This document shows, piece by piece, positions 44,414 through 54,217 of a DNA stretch of 64,000 nt. Within the stretch, counting starts at the first letter, position 1. The number at the start of each line of letters is the position of its first letter. Made by a program: the position numbers and the translations under genes. This stretch comes from Acidobacteriota bacterium (lineage in GTDB: Bacteria > Acidobacteriota > UBA890 > WLXD01), in NCBI GenBank assembly GCA_029263295.1, contig JAJCXT010000011.1:1-64000 (forward strand), read 5' to 3'. The notes under the pieces were generated by a model. The model was not told the origin of the DNA. It saw nothing but the letters and a program-made list of their open reading frames with translations, and ran no database searches.

Positions 44414-46738
44414 ATGACCCTATCGAGGCGCTACTTGATCGGGTCGGTCGCCGGGGCGGCCGCTGGCGCGGTGGCGTCGAAGTCGGCGCTGAAGGCTGTT
44501 AGCCAGCTCACCGCGCTGACTAGCATCCCCATTCGTCCGCCCAGGGGACCAGAGGCGTTCCAGACTGGCATCTGCACGGAGTGCGCGTCCGGGTGCGGTA
44601 CACGAGTGCGGACGATTGGTGATCGCGCGGTGTTCGTCGGAGGTAACCCCGAGCACCCACTGAATCGTGGAGGCCTGTGCCCAAGGGGGCTGGCCAGCTT
44701 GCATGCGCATTATCATCCTGACCGGCTCCGGACGGTCCTCGAGCGGGGAGACAATGCGGGCGAACTGACGCCGACGGACTGGGACTCGGCCCTGGGGAGA
44801 CTGTCGACCGAGTTGACCGCGCTGCGCGAATCGGGGCGCCCCGAGCGCCTCGGCGTCCTGCACGAGAAGCGTAACGACCCCTTCGATCGGCTGGTCGGTG
44901 ATTTCCTGCACGCGTTCGGCAGTCCGAATGACCTTGTCTTGAACCCGGTCCCTGTGGAGCTTCGCTCCGCCTGGAGTCGGTCCCATGGACCTGGCGGGGA
45001 CCTCGCATACGACATTGAACGGGCAGGACTGGTGCTCGGCTTCAGCGCTGACTTGCTCGAGGGATTCGGGTCCCCGGGCTACGCCCTGCATGCATTCGGA
45101 CGCCTGCGCGAGCGACCACAGACGAGTCGGGGGCGCTGGGTGCAGATCGAGCCGAGATTGTCTGTCACGGGGTCGCGTGCCGACGAGCGCATTGCTGTGC
45201 GTCCGGGGACGGAAGGTATCTTCGCGCTGGGCCTCGCGTACGTGTTGATCGCCGAACGTCTCTACGATGCCGACTTCGTCACGACACACGTGATCGGCTT
45301 CGAGGATTCCACCGACGACGAGGGGGCCACGCGTCAGGGATTCCGCGAGTGGGTGCTGGAGAACTTCTACGTCAGTCGGGTATCACAGCAAACCGGCGTG
45401 CCCGCGGAGACGATCATGGGTCTGGCGCGGCAATTGCCGCGCTACGCGCCAACGGTAGCGATCCCCGGCCGCGCTGCCGCGCTGAGCGCCAACGGAGAAT
45501 GGACTTGCTGGGCGATCCATACCCTCAACGCATTGCTCGGCTCAATTGGCGTCGAGGGTGGCGTACTCGAGCCGTTGCCGGCTCCCTATGGGAGCGGCGA
45601 CGCGGTCGAGCCCGATTCGATCGCGGCCGCGGGCTTGTCGCGGCCGCGGTTCGACCACGACTTGGCCACCGGCTTGGCCGCCGGGGTTGAGCCGGATCCG
45701 ATAGCAGGAATCTTGAACAGCGACGCTACTGCGCCACCATTTGACGTTCTTGTCGTGGTCGACTGCGATCCCGTCGCCCTCAGTCCGGCGCCCGACCAGA
45801 TGATCGCAGCCCTAGGGCGTATCCCCCTCGTGGTCGTTCTGACCGCGCATGCCAATGAGACCACGGCGTACGCGGATTTGGTCTTGCCGGCCCCCAGTTC
45901 GCTGGAGCGCTGGGACATGGTGGCCAATCCTCCGCTGACGCCATATACGGTCTGCGGCCTCCGGCGTCCCGTCCTCGATAAGCGGGACGACACCAGGCAC
46001 CCGGGAGATGTCCTCATCGGGTTGGCCGGCGGTCTCGGAGACCCGACAGCGGCAGTCGCGCAATGGGACGGCTACGAGGGGTGCTTACGCGCCAGCGTCG
46101 AGGGTCTGTTCGAAGCTCGGCGCGGTGACGTATTCGGGATTGAGCTCGACGCGAGCTACACACGGCTGATGCAGAGCGCCGGATTGTGGACGCCGAGCTA
46201 CCGCACGTCCGGCCAGTTGTGGACGCAGATGCAGGAGCGCGGTGGCTGGTGGGATCCGACGCCCCTCACCGGCGAGCAGCGGAGGATGCTGCAGACGCCG
46301 TCCGGGAAGTTCGACATCGTGCCCCGATACAAGCCCGCAGCGCTGGCGATCGCACTCGACGAGGAGTACCCGTTGCTGCTCTTCCCGTTCGAGGTGCTGG
46401 CGCTGGCGCACGGAAGGTTCAACGACACCCCCTTTATCAGATCGCTGTCAGGACCTCATTTCGACGGACCGATGCAGGCCTGGGTGGAACTGAACCCCGA
46501 GACGGCGGAGGAGTCAGGACTACACGACGGCGAACGGGTGGTCGTTGAATCCGAGTTCGGCGAGGTCGCGGCGAGGCTGCGTGTGTACGAGGGGCTCGAG
46601 CAGGGAATGGCAGCGATGCCGCTGGGAATGGGCCGCACGGCGGGGCGCTGGTCTGGTGGCTGGGGCGTCAACGCACTGGCGCTGGTCGGTACGCCACCCG
46701 GCCAGTATTCGACGCCCGTCCGAGTCCGGAGGGCATGA
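44414..46738 (+). CDS. Molybdopterin oxidoreductase-family catalytic-like subunit (QrcB/ActB1-like)
   Basis: A 774-residue protein with a twin-arginine signal (TLSRRYLIGSVAGAAAGAV), so exported folded by Tat. The N-terminal iron-sulfur motif is CTECASGCGTRVR with the fourth ligand in GLCPRGLAS. Mid-protein Molybdopterin domain segments include LVLGFSADLLEGFG and ADLVLPAPSSLERWD, and the C-terminal Molydop_binding domain includes WVELNPETAEESGLHDGERVVVE. At the usual place of the metal-ligating Ser/Cys/Sec (around residues 175-200) no cysteine is seen, so it may lack active molybdenum like QrcB and ActB. It overlaps the ferredoxin gene by four bases. Confidence 0.85.
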   Translation: MTLSRRYLIGSVAGAAAGAVASKSALKAVSQLTALTSIPIRPPRGPEAFQTGICTECASGCGTRVRTIGDRAVFVGGNPEHPLNRGGLCPRGLASLHAHYHPDRLRTVLERGDNAGELTPTDWDSALGRLSTELTALRESGRPERLGVLHEKRNDPFDRLVGDFLHAFGSPNDLVLNPVPVELRSAWSRSHGPGGDLAYDIERAGLVLGFSADLLEGFGSPGYALHAFGRLRERPQTSRGRWVQIEPRLSVTGSRADERIAVRPGTEGIFALGLAYVLIAERLYDADFVTTHVIGFEDSTDDEGATRQGFREWVLENFYVSRVSQQTGVPAETIMGLARQLPRYAPTVAIPGRAAALSANGEWTCWAIHTLNALLGSIGVEGGVLEPLPAPYGSGDAVEPDSIAAAGLSRPRFDHDLATGLAAGVEPDPIAGILNSDATAPPFDVLVVVDCDPVALSPAPDQMIAALGRIPLVVVLTAHANETTAYADLVLPAPSSLERWDMVANPPLTPYTVCGLRRPVLDKRDDTRHPGDVLIGLAGGLGDPTAAVAQWDGYEGCLRASVEGLFEARRGDVFGIELDASYTRLMQSAGLWTPSYRTSGQLWTQMQERGGWWDPTPLTGEQRRMLQTPSGKFDIVPRYKPAALAIALDEEYPLLLFPFEVLALAHGRFNDTPFIRSLSGPHFDGPMQAWVELNPETAEESGLHDGERVVVESEFGEVAARLRVYEGLEQGMAAMPLGMGRTAGRWSGGWGVNALALVGTPPGQYSTPVRVRRA

Positions 46739-47424
46739 GGATGGCCCGCTGGGGAATGGTAATTGACCTCGACACTTGCACGGGATGTCAGGCCTGCACG
46801 ATCGCGTGTTCGATCGAGAACAACGTCCCGCCTCCGGACCCCGACGGTTCCGACGACCACCGGCCGTTCACGTGGATGCGGCTGCTGCCCTGGATCGGCG
46901 AGGAGTCCCCCGAAGCCGCAGGGCGCATGTTCCCGCGTCCCTGCATGCACTGTGACGATCCCCCGTGCACCAAGGTCTGCCCGGTCGATGCCACCAATAT
47001 CGATCGTGAAGGCATCGTGCGGCAAATCTATCCCCGTTGCATCGGCTGTCGGTACTGCACGACGGCGTGTCCCTACACGGTCCGGTACTTCAACTGGAAA
47101 ACGCCTAGTTGGCCCGAGCCGCTCGAGGAGAGTCTCAACCCGGACGTCTCGATCCGCCCCGCGGGAGTTGTCGAGAAGTGCACCTTCTGCCATCACCGGC
47201 TGCAGCGCGCGCACGATACCGCGGCGGCGGAGGGCCGGGAGTTGCAGGAAGGCGAGTACATGCCCGCCTGCGTCGAGGTGTGCCCGTCGCAGTCGATGTT
47301 TTTCGGTGACCTCGACGACCCCGACAGCGCGGTGTCGCGCCGTTCGCGAACCACGCGAGCGTTCCGCCTGCTCGAAGAGCTCGGCACCAAGCCCAAAGTC
47401 ATCTACCTGCGCAAGGGGGAGTAG
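46735..47424 (+). CDS. Four-cluster ferredoxin-like subunit (PsrB/QrcC type)
   Basis: A 229-residue iron-sulfur protein with cysteine clusters CTGCQACTIAC, CMHCDDPPCTKVCP, CIGCRYCTTACP and CTFCHHR plus CVEVCP, arranged as for up to four [4Fe-4S] centres. It carries electrons between the molybdopterin-family subunit and NrfD or the pentahaem subunit. No signal peptide is present, so it would be co-exported with its Tat partner. It starts with ATG at 46735 (overlapping) or 46741, and is followed within three bases by NrfD. Confidence 0.93.
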   Translation: MRMARWGMVIDLDTCTGCQACTIACSIENNVPPPDPDGSDDHRPFTWMRLLPWIGEESPEAAGRMFPRPCMHCDDPPCTKVCPVDATNIDREGIVRQIYPRCIGCRYCTTACPYTVRYFNWKTPSWPEPLEESLNPDVSIRPAGVVEKCTFCHHRLQRAHDTAAAEGRELQEGEYMPACVEVCPSQSMFFGDLDDPDSAVSRRSRTTRAFRLLEELGTKPKVIYLRKGE

Positions 47425-47427
47425 CCG

Positions 47428-48771
47428 TTGGATCGCAATCTCAGCGCCTTTGCTCCGGATCAGGCTCTCGTGCGGCCGCTGGTCGAGACCAACCGCCGAT
47501 TCTGGATCCTCGTCGGTGTTCTGTGTTCCCTGATGGCCGTGGGCGCGGCGTGCTACCTGATGCAGCTGCGCGACGGCCTGCAGGTTACGGGCATGAACGT
47601 GCCCGTCTACTGGGGCGTGTACATCACGAACTTCGTCTTCTTCATTGGCATCAGTCATGCCGGCACGCTGATCTCGGCTATTTTGCGGATCTGCAAGGCC
47701 GAGTGGCGTCGTTCGATCACGCGAGCGGCGGAGGTGATCACCGTCATGGTGCTGTTCTTTGGCGCCGGCAGCATCATCCTGGACCTGGGCCGACCAGACC
47801 GCGCGCTCAACGTGATTCTGCATTCCAACTTCGAGTCACCACTGTTGTGGGACGTGACGAGCATCAGCGTCTACCTCACCGGATCCATCATCTACCTGTA
47901 CCTGCCGCTGATTCCGGACCTTGCCCTGCTGCGCGACGGACTCGGGAAGCGTCGATGGCTCTATCGCGCGCTGGCGCTGGGATGGACGGGGTCTGCACGG
48001 CAACACAGGCTGCTCGAGCGCGCCATCAGCATCATGGCGATCATCATTCTGCCGATCGCAGTTTCAGTCCACACCGTCGTCTCCTGGGTGTTCGCCATGA
48101 CGGTGCAACCGATGTGGCATAGCGCCATATTCGGGCCCTACTTTGTGGTGGGAGCGATCTTCTCAGGCATCGGCGCCCTCATCGTCTTCATGGCGATTAT
48201 TCGCTGGGCCTACGGCCTGGAGGGCTACTTCAAAGAGATCCAGTTCCGCAATCTCGGCCTGTTGTTGCTAACCATGTCGATGCTGTGGTTCTACTTCACT
48301 CTGAGCGAGTTCATCACTACTTACTACGGTGGCTCGCCGGATCACATGGTGATCTTCTGGGCCAAGCTCACCGGCCCGTACGCGCCGATGTTCTGGACGA
48401 TGGTGGTGGGATGCTTCGTGATCCCTATGACCTTGTTGTCGACTCGCCTGCTGCCCGTCGTCCCTAGCACTGTACTGGCGGGCATCACAGTCAACATCGG
48501 CATGTGGATCGAGCGCTACACGATCGTGGTCCCGAGCCTCGCCCGGCCTCGGTTGCCGCTGGAAACTGGCGTGTACTACCCATCGTTCGTGGAGATAGCG
48601 ATGACGGTCGCATTCTTCGCCGGGTTCTTCCTGTTGTACCTGCTCTTCACGAGGCTCTTTCCAATCGTCGCGATCTGGGAGATCCGCGAGGGACGCGAGG
48701 TTTCGGTCACGGAGGTCAGCGAGCGGGTGGCTTCCTATCTACCCGAGGTGGGGGAGGCGCAGGATGCTTAG
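47428..48771 (+). CDS. NrfD/PsrC-type quinone-interacting membrane subunit
   Basis: A 447-residue integral membrane protein of ten predicted helices. It begins with a TTG at 47428 shortly after the ferredoxin stop. The family segment NFVFFIGISHAGTLISAILR (around residue 70) holds the conserved His and Ser/Thr near the quinone site, and ITRAAEVITVMVLFFGAGSIILDLGRPDR follows. It should oxidise or reduce membrane quinol and may move protons. The 3' end overlaps the tetrahaem cytochrome gene by eight bases, linking this complex to the following bc-type complex. Confidence 0.93.
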   Translation: MDRNLSAFAPDQALVRPLVETNRRFWILVGVLCSLMAVGAACYLMQLRDGLQVTGMNVPVYWGVYITNFVFFIGISHAGTLISAILRICKAEWRRSITRAAEVITVMVLFFGAGSIILDLGRPDRALNVILHSNFESPLLWDVTSISVYLTGSIIYLYLPLIPDLALLRDGLGKRRWLYRALALGWTGSARQHRLLERAISIMAIIILPIAVSVHTVVSWVFAMTVQPMWHSAIFGPYFVVGAIFSGIGALIVFMAIIRWAYGLEGYFKEIQFRNLGLLLLTMSMLWFYFTLSEFITTYYGGSPDHMVIFWAKLTGPYAPMFWTMVVGCFVIPMTLLSTRLLPVVPSTVLAGITVNIGMWIERYTIVVPSLARPRLPLETGVYYPSFVEIAMTVAFFAGFFLLYLLFTRLFPIVAIWEIREGREVSVTEVSERVASYLPEVGEAQDA

Positions 48772-50014
48772 CGTTCGCCGCACCCGGCCTGGGCGGTGCT
48801 CACGACTCGTGCTCCAGGGACTCGGAGCGATGGCGTTGGCTGCTGCTCTCGTGCTATCGGGGCTGCAACCTGTGGCGGCAGCCGCGCCCGTGGGGCAGAG
48901 CGCGGAAGTTGTCTCGGTCTTGCCACGCGACCCCGGCAGGGGCGGGCGCCTGTTCATCTCCAAGGGATGCATCGCGTGCCACTCGATTCATGGGGAGGGC
49001 GGCAACCTCGGCCCGGATCTCGGACGCTCTACCGTTGGTTTGAATCTGCCGGAACTCGCGGCCGCGATGTGGAATCACACGCCATCTATGGGGCGTCAGC
49101 TCGGATTGCTAGGGGTGGAGCGACCGCAATTCGACCGTGGTGAAATGGCCGCACTCACAGCTTTCCTCTACTACCTCAATCTCGTCGACCACGGTGAAGG
49201 CGACGCTGCGCGAGGTAATGATGTCTTCCGTGTCAAAGGCTGCAGCCGATGCCATTCGAGCTCCGGAACTGGAGGCTCGATTGGCCCCGACCTTGACCGC
49301 ATGGAGGGTCATCGCTCGCCGGTCATCGTGGCACAGCGAATGTGGAACCACGGGCCGGTAATGATTGAGCTGTCGGCCGACATTGGAATGGCGGTCCCGG
49401 TGCTCACGCCAGGCGACGTGAAAGATCTCGTCGCGTACCTACGATCCACCAGCTTTGCTGGCTCTCGCGGAACGACCTTCCAGCGGCCCGGCGATGCGCA
49501 GGAAGGCGGAAGGGTATTCGTCGCCAAGGGCTGTTCATCTTGTCACGCTGTCGGCAGTCGCCGCGGGACCGCGCCGGACCTGAGCGAGGCCGACCTGGGC
49601 GTGGGTGTGCTCGACCTCGTATCGAGACTCTGGAACCACATGCCCGCGATGTACGCGCAGATGGAACATTCCGGAATGTCAGCACCGGAACTCACTGAGC
49701 TCGAGATGACCGATTTGCTTGCCTACCTATATTCGCTCGACTACAGCGGTGGTCAGCCGAGCGTCCGTCGCGGTGAGCAGCTGCTGGAGTCAAAAGGTTG
49801 TCGCGACTGTCACGCGATTAGCGGCGGCTCCGGGCAGTCGCCGGAACTCGGTGATTCGCGCGCTACGCGCTCGTTGGAAGAAGGTGTGCGCCTACTGTGG
49901 AATCATGCCCCGGCGATGCTCGCTAACATGCGCGAGGTGGGCGCTGCCTGGCCGCGGTTGGATGGCGACGAGATCCGGGACATCATGGGTTACCTGCGTA
50001 GCTTGCCGGAGTAG
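48764..50014 (+). CDS. Tetrahaem cytochrome made of four tandem class I cytochrome c domains
   Basis: A 416-residue exported protein with a signal peptide and four mono-haem domains in a row: CIACH (residue 69), CSRCH (160), CSSCH (257) and CRDCH (346), about 90-97 residues apart. Each domain ends with a repeated WNHxPxM motif (residues 103, 194, 290, 379), whose methionine is the likely sixth haem ligand, followed by the helix L..YL. So it arose by internal duplication. It occupies the place where a bc complex keeps cytochrome c1. Stop is about 110 bases before the Rieske gene. Confidence 0.88.
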   Translation: MLSVRRTRPGRCSRLVLQGLGAMALAAALVLSGLQPVAAAAPVGQSAEVVSVLPRDPGRGGRLFISKGCIACHSIHGEGGNLGPDLGRSTVGLNLPELAAAMWNHTPSMGRQLGLLGVERPQFDRGEMAALTAFLYYLNLVDHGEGDAARGNDVFRVKGCSRCHSSSGTGGSIGPDLDRMEGHRSPVIVAQRMWNHGPVMIELSADIGMAVPVLTPGDVKDLVAYLRSTSFAGSRGTTFQRPGDAQEGGRVFVAKGCSSCHAVGSRRGTAPDLSEADLGVGVLDLVSRLWNHMPAMYAQMEHSGMSAPELTELEMTDLLAYLYSLDYSGGQPSVRRGEQLLESKGCRDCHAISGGSGQSPELGDSRATRSLEEGVRLLWNHAPAMLANMREVGAAWPRLDGDEIRDIMGYLRSLPE

Positions 50015-50125
50015 ACTGCAATGATGCGCGCGAGTGCGTGTTTCTCGAACGTTTGAGGGAAGATAGACACTGGATCACGCAAGCGGGATAGCAAATAGCA
50101 GACTCGCGTGTCTTAATAGGTCATC

Positions 50126-50572
50126 ATGGTTCGTCGGCGCTTCATCAACTGGCTCCTGGGTACCTCGGGCGGCGCATTGTTCGCTGCCGTCTTCTATCCG
50201 GTACTGAGTTTCGTAGTGCCGCCTGACGTTCCCGAAGCGACCACTAACCAGGTGGAGGCCGGCCCTACGAACGATCCGGAGTTGCTTGATCGCGGTTTCA
50301 AGATCGTCCGTTTCGGCGCCGAGCCGGTGCTGCTGGTGCGAGTGGCTGATGGCGATTACCGGGCCTTCGCAGGCGTGTGCACGCACCTCGATTGTATCGT
50401 CGAGTATCAGAGTGAGAACAAGAGGATCTGGTGCAACTGCCACAACGGCGAGTACGACCTTCAGGGTCGGCAGGTAGCGGGCCCTCCGCCCCATCCGCTA
50501 GAGCAGTTCAAGGTCGACACGGTGAGCCGTGGCCGCGGGCAGGCGGCGATGATCGTGGTCTCGAGGGTGTAG
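50126..50572 (+). CDS. Rieske iron-sulfur protein
   Basis: A 148-residue membrane-anchored [2Fe-2S] protein. An N-terminal helix (FINWLLGTSGGALFAAVFYPVLSF) is preceded by VRRRF, a possible twin-arginine-like start. The cluster-binding motifs are CTHLDC and CNCHNGEYD, with the latter differing from the common CPCHGS. Two Cys and two His ligands are all present. The final segment is short. It ends one base before the cytochrome b start and belongs to that complex. Confidence 0.92.
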   Translation: MVRRRFINWLLGTSGGALFAAVFYPVLSFVVPPDVPEATTNQVEAGPTNDPELLDRGFKIVRFGAEPVLLVRVADGDYRAFAGVCTHLDCIVEYQSENKRIWCNCHNGEYDLQGRQVAGPPPHPLEQFKVDTVSRGRGQAAMIVVSRV

Positions 50573-51739
50573 ATGAGCAGCCCCGTCGACGCCGTCCGCG
50601 ATTGGTTGCAGGCGCGGCTCCCCTTGGCAGAGACGCAGGAGTTCGCGTCGCACAAGACCGTGCCGGTGCACCGCTTCATGGCCATCTACTACCTGGGTGG
50701 GATGACGTTGTTCTTCTTCATCGTCCAGGTGATCACCGGCATCCTGCTGATGCTCTACTACCGCCCGTCGGCCAATGAGGCGTTCGAGTCGGTCGAGTTC
50801 ATCATGACCACGGTGCCCTTCGGCTGGTTGATCCGTTCACTGCACTCTTGGTCGGCGAACCTCATGGTCTACTTCGCCTTCGTGCACCTGGTGACGGTCT
50901 ATTTCACCCGTTCCTATCGAAAACCGCGCGAGATCACCTGGATCACAGGCTGCGCGCTGCTCTTCGTGGCCATGGCATTCGGCTTCTCGGGCTATCTGCT
51001 GCCCTGGAACCAACTCGCCTTCTTCGCCACGCGCGTGGGGACAGATAGTGCCGGTGCAATCCCGATCGTTGGCGAGTGGACGTTGCGCTTCCTGCGCGGC
51101 GGCGATCGTGTCTCGGGTGGCACGCTGTCGCGCTTCTATGGCTGGCACGTGGCCATCCTGCCGCTCATTACCACGGCGCTGCTCGCCGGCCATCTGCTCC
51201 TGGTACAGCTGCAGGGGATGAGCACGCCCGAGTCGGAGCGCAAGACTGCGGCAGCGCGGCGGCCGATGCAGTTCTTCCCGAACTTCGCTCTGCGCGATCT
51301 GTTCGGCTGGGTCTTGGCGCTGGCGGTGCTTGCCGGCGCGGCGGCGCTGTTCCCGTGGGAACTCGGCGAGAAGGCGGATCCGTTTTCACCCGCCTTCGCC
51401 GACATCCGTCCCGAGTGGTACTTCATGTTCATGTTCGAGACCCTCAAGCTGGTCCCGGGCGGCGAGATCTTCGGCATTGAGTACGAGGCCATTCCTATCC
51501 TCGGCTTTTCGGTGCTCGGACTGTTGCTGGTTCTTGTGCCATTCCTCGATCCCGAGCCGACGACGCCGGGGAGAAGGCGCTTCTTCAACGGCCTCGGCAT
51601 CGTCGGGCTCGTCTACGCGGTTGGCATGACAGCCTACGGCTATCGTTCGATGACCTCGGTGTGGATCGTGCTCGGCACGGCATTGCTGATCGTCGCGCTC
51701 GGCCTCGCGACCCGTCGCATGCCGAGGAGCCGCCCGTGA
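50573..51739 (+). CDS. Cytochrome b of a bc-type complex (fused N- and C-halves)
   Basis: A 388-residue membrane protein for quinol oxidation with two b haems. Helix B has [20 protein letters not shown], with 13 residues between the two haem histidines. Helix D has [21 protein letters not shown] with 14 residues between them, the spacing seen in cytochrome b6. The C-terminal half has the Qo motif [10 protein letters not shown]. In b6f the two halves are separate proteins, so this is a b6-like N-half fused to the C-half. The stop overlaps the next cytochrome start (GTGA). Confidence 0.93.
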   Translation: MSSPVDAVRDWLQARLPLAETQEFASHKTVPVHRFMAIYYLGGMTLFFFIVQVITGILLMLYYRPSANEAFESVEFIMTTVPFGWLIRSLHSWSANLMVYFAFVHLVTVYFTRSYRKPREITWITGCALLFVAMAFGFSGYLLPWNQLAFFATRVGTDSAGAIPIVGEWTLRFLRGGDRVSGGTLSRFYGWHVAILPLITTALLAGHLLLVQLQGMSTPESERKTAAARRPMQFFPNFALRDLFGWVLALAVLAGAAALFPWELGEKADPFSPAFADIRPEWYFMFMFETLKLVPGGEIFGIEYEAIPILGFSVLGLLLVLVPFLDPEPTTPGRRRFFNGLGIVGLVYAVGMTAYGYRSMTSVWIVLGTALLIVALGLATRRMPRSRP

Positions 51740-53523
51740 AGCGAACAACGATGTTTACCGGAGTTACTTTCGTGGGGATGGCGACTTTCGCGATGGCGCT
51801 GAGCGCCCAGCCGCAGGAGGCGACGGAGGCCGAAGCCCAGGGCGAGGTGGCGTCGCCGGATACGTCGTGCATCGCCTGCCACAGCGACGCCGATCTGTTC
51901 GACGAGGATTTCCTGCACATTGTCACCGACTTCGGCGAAGACATTCACGTGGCGGCTGGGATTTCCTGCCACGACTGCCATGGCGGCAACCCCGATCCGG
52001 CGCTGTTCGAGGACTACGTCGAGGCCAAGGACGAGGAGTTCGCGGACAATCCCTACCGCGGTATTCCCGACGCGATCGATCAGCCCGCGATGTGCGGGGG
52101 CTGCCACTCGGACGCGGCGTACATGCGCCGATTCGCTCCGGCCGAAAGAGTCGATCAAGAGGCCGAATACTGGACAAGCCGGCACGGCATTGCGCTTGCC
52201 GCCGGCGACGAGGACGTTGCGCGTTGCTCGAGTTGCCACGGCGTGCACGGGATTCGTTCCCCCGACGACCCGGACTCGCCGGTTTACCCGACGCAAGTGG
52301 CGGCAACCTGCCAGGAGTGCCACGGCGACGAACAGCGTATGGCCGGGTATCAGCTCGCGGACGGAAGGCCCTTGCCGACCGACCAGTATGAGCGTTGGCG
52401 GAGCAGCGTCCACGGGAGCGCCCTCAACGTGCGTCAGGACATCAGCGCGCCCACGTGCAACGACTGCCACGGTAACCACGGGGCTGCCCCGCCTGGCGGT
52501 GATTCGGTTAGTTATGTCTGCGGACAGTGTCACGGTCGCGAAGCGGAGTTGTTCCGAAACAGCCCGAAGTTCGAGGGTTTCGAGGAACACTCCGAGTTCC
52601 TCCTCGATGCCGGCGAGGAAGGCTGCGCAGCGTGCCATGATGATGAGGAGCCGCAGTCGCAGCTCACCGACACGCACGGGTTCTCGGAATGCGCCACGTG
52701 TCACGGCAACCACGATGTGATGCGACCGACGGTGGCCATGCTGTCTCCCTTGCCGGGGACGCCCTGTGCCCTGTGTCACGAGGGCGCCGGCGCGGTCGTT
52801 GGCGAGGTGCACGAAGTGGGTGAGCGCGAAGCTCATTACGAGGAGACCCGGGACGGATTGCTCGCTGGTGCGACCGATCTCGGCCTTCAGGGTGACGCAC
52901 GTTTCGACTGGTTCGTCGACCGCGCTATGGAGCTGGAGCACCACACGGTCCCAACCGCCGACGATGGAGTGGCGGCACGGCCGGAGTTCGCGCGGCTCTT
53001 CGAGAAGTTTCGCATCGGCAAGACGTCGTACACAGTGACGGATCCAGACACAGGCGAGACGCAGACCCACCAGATTATCCGCTGCAACAGCTGCCACGCA
53101 TCGGAGCGGATTCTCGGTGAAGGCTACGCGGTAGGGCGCGAAGTGGCGGGCGCCATGTTGGATCGCATGCGCGAGCTGACAACAGGGGTGGCACGCGCCG
53201 AACGATCGCTGCTGGCAGCGCGACGCGGTGGGGTCGAGACACGACTGGCACAGGAAGCCATCGATCAGGCAGTTGACGCGCGGATCTCGCTCGACGCGTT
53301 GGTCCATGGTTTCGAGGTCGATGGTGACTTCGCGACTCGTCATGCCGAAGGGATGGAACACGCGGGGGCGGCGCTGCTGGCGGGGCAGCAAGCGCTCGAA
53401 GAACTCGACTCACGCCACCGGGGACTGTACTGGGCGCTGCTGGTGATCGCCCTCTTCCTGCTCGCTCTGGGGCTCAAGATTCGGGATCTCTCAGCGCACG
53501 CGGAGCGAGGGCGAAATGGATAG
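51736..53523 (+). CDS. Undecahaem cytochrome c with C-terminal membrane anchor
   Basis: From the GTG at 51736 (overlapping the cytochrome b stop) a 595-residue protein with signal peptide and eleven CXXCH motifs: CIACH, CHDCH, CGGCH, CSSCH, CQECH, CNDCH, CGQCH, CAACH, CATCH, CALCH and CNSCH. The last is separated from the others by about 120 residues. After the haem region come helical segments ([24 protein letters not shown] and further coiled coil) and a final membrane helix ([20 protein letters not shown]). It is probably the electron exit of the Rieske/cytochrome b complex. Confidence 0.85.
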   Translation: MKRTTMFTGVTFVGMATFAMALSAQPQEATEAEAQGEVASPDTSCIACHSDADLFDEDFLHIVTDFGEDIHVAAGISCHDCHGGNPDPALFEDYVEAKDEEFADNPYRGIPDAIDQPAMCGGCHSDAAYMRRFAPAERVDQEAEYWTSRHGIALAAGDEDVARCSSCHGVHGIRSPDDPDSPVYPTQVAATCQECHGDEQRMAGYQLADGRPLPTDQYERWRSSVHGSALNVRQDISAPTCNDCHGNHGAAPPGGDSVSYVCGQCHGREAELFRNSPKFEGFEEHSEFLLDAGEEGCAACHDDEEPQSQLTDTHGFSECATCHGNHDVMRPTVAMLSPLPGTPCALCHEGAGAVVGEVHEVGEREAHYEETRDGLLAGATDLGLQGDARFDWFVDRAMELEHHTVPTADDGVAARPEFARLFEKFRIGKTSYTVTDPDTGETQTHQIIRCNSCHASERILGEGYAVGREVAGAMLDRMRELTTGVARAERSLLAARRGGVETRLAQEAIDQAVDARISLDALVHGFEVDGDFATRHAEGMEHAGAALLAGQQALEELDSRHRGLYWALLVIALFLLALGLKIRDLSAHAERGRNG

Positions 53524-53613
53524 CGTTTGGCGGCATTTCGACTCGGGCGCGATATGGTAGCGTCAGCAGAGAAGAAACAGGACACGGATAACTGATTCAA
53601 GACGGGGGAGCAG

Positions 53614-54156
53614 ATGAGACGAGCCATGGTGGGCGCGGCTGTGATGATCCTGATGGCGAGTGTCGCCGTCGTGGTCGCCGGAACCAGTAGTGGCGCGGCG
53701 GCTGAATCGGCAGCGACATTGACGGCAGTGCACTCATTCCAGGACCTCACTTTCGCCGGTCACAAGGACGGCTGTCGCAAGTGCCACCTGAAAGAACACC
53801 GCTCCTGGTCGAGGACGCCGCATGCCAAGGCGCTCGACAAGCTCGAAGGCGATGACGCCAACAACCCCGAATGCCTCGAGTGCCACACGACCGGTTATGG
53901 AGAGCCCAGCGGGTTCACCTCTGCCGACGATACGCCGGAGCTCGCCGGCGTGACCTGCGAGGCCTGCCACGGTGCTGGTAGCGCGTACCGCGACAAGGAA
54001 ACGATGAAGGACCACGACGCGTCGGTTGCCGCCGGCTTGCAGATGCCGAACGAGACCACGTGTCTGGGGTGTCACAACGATCGCAGTCCGAATTTCGCGG
54101 GCGCGTTCGACTACGAAGCCATGAAGGAAGAGGGCGTCCACGACATAAAGCAGTAG
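53614..54156 (+). CDS. Tetrahaem cytochrome c, c554-like (copy 2)
   Basis: A 180-residue secreted protein with signal peptide and four haem sites (CRKCH, CLECH, CEACH, CLGCH). It is a clear paralogue of the protein at 43126-43830: CLECHTTGYGEPSGF, TCEACHGAGSAY and CHNDRSP are shared, while the doubled ETFE segment and the C-terminal tail of copy 1 are missing. A likely periplasmic electron shuttle. The gap 53524-53613 before it contains no obvious promoter beyond a purine-rich ribosome-binding region. Confidence 0.85.
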   Translation: MRRAMVGAAVMILMASVAVVVAGTSSGAAAESAATLTAVHSFQDLTFAGHKDGCRKCHLKEHRSWSRTPHAKALDKLEGDDANNPECLECHTTGYGEPSGFTSADDTPELAGVTCEACHGAGSAYRDKETMKDHDASVAAGLQMPNETTCLGCHNDRSPNFAGAFDYEAMKEEGVHDIKQ

Positions 54157-54217
54157 TCGCCACGGAGTAGTTGCCAGTCTCCCGGCAATGATCTGATCGT
54201 TCAGGAGTTCCTTCACG

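Noticed and set aside
51640-53391. A 583-codon minus-strand frame opposite the undecahaem cytochrome
   Set aside because: The regular CXXCH spacing on the plus strand proves that strand codes.
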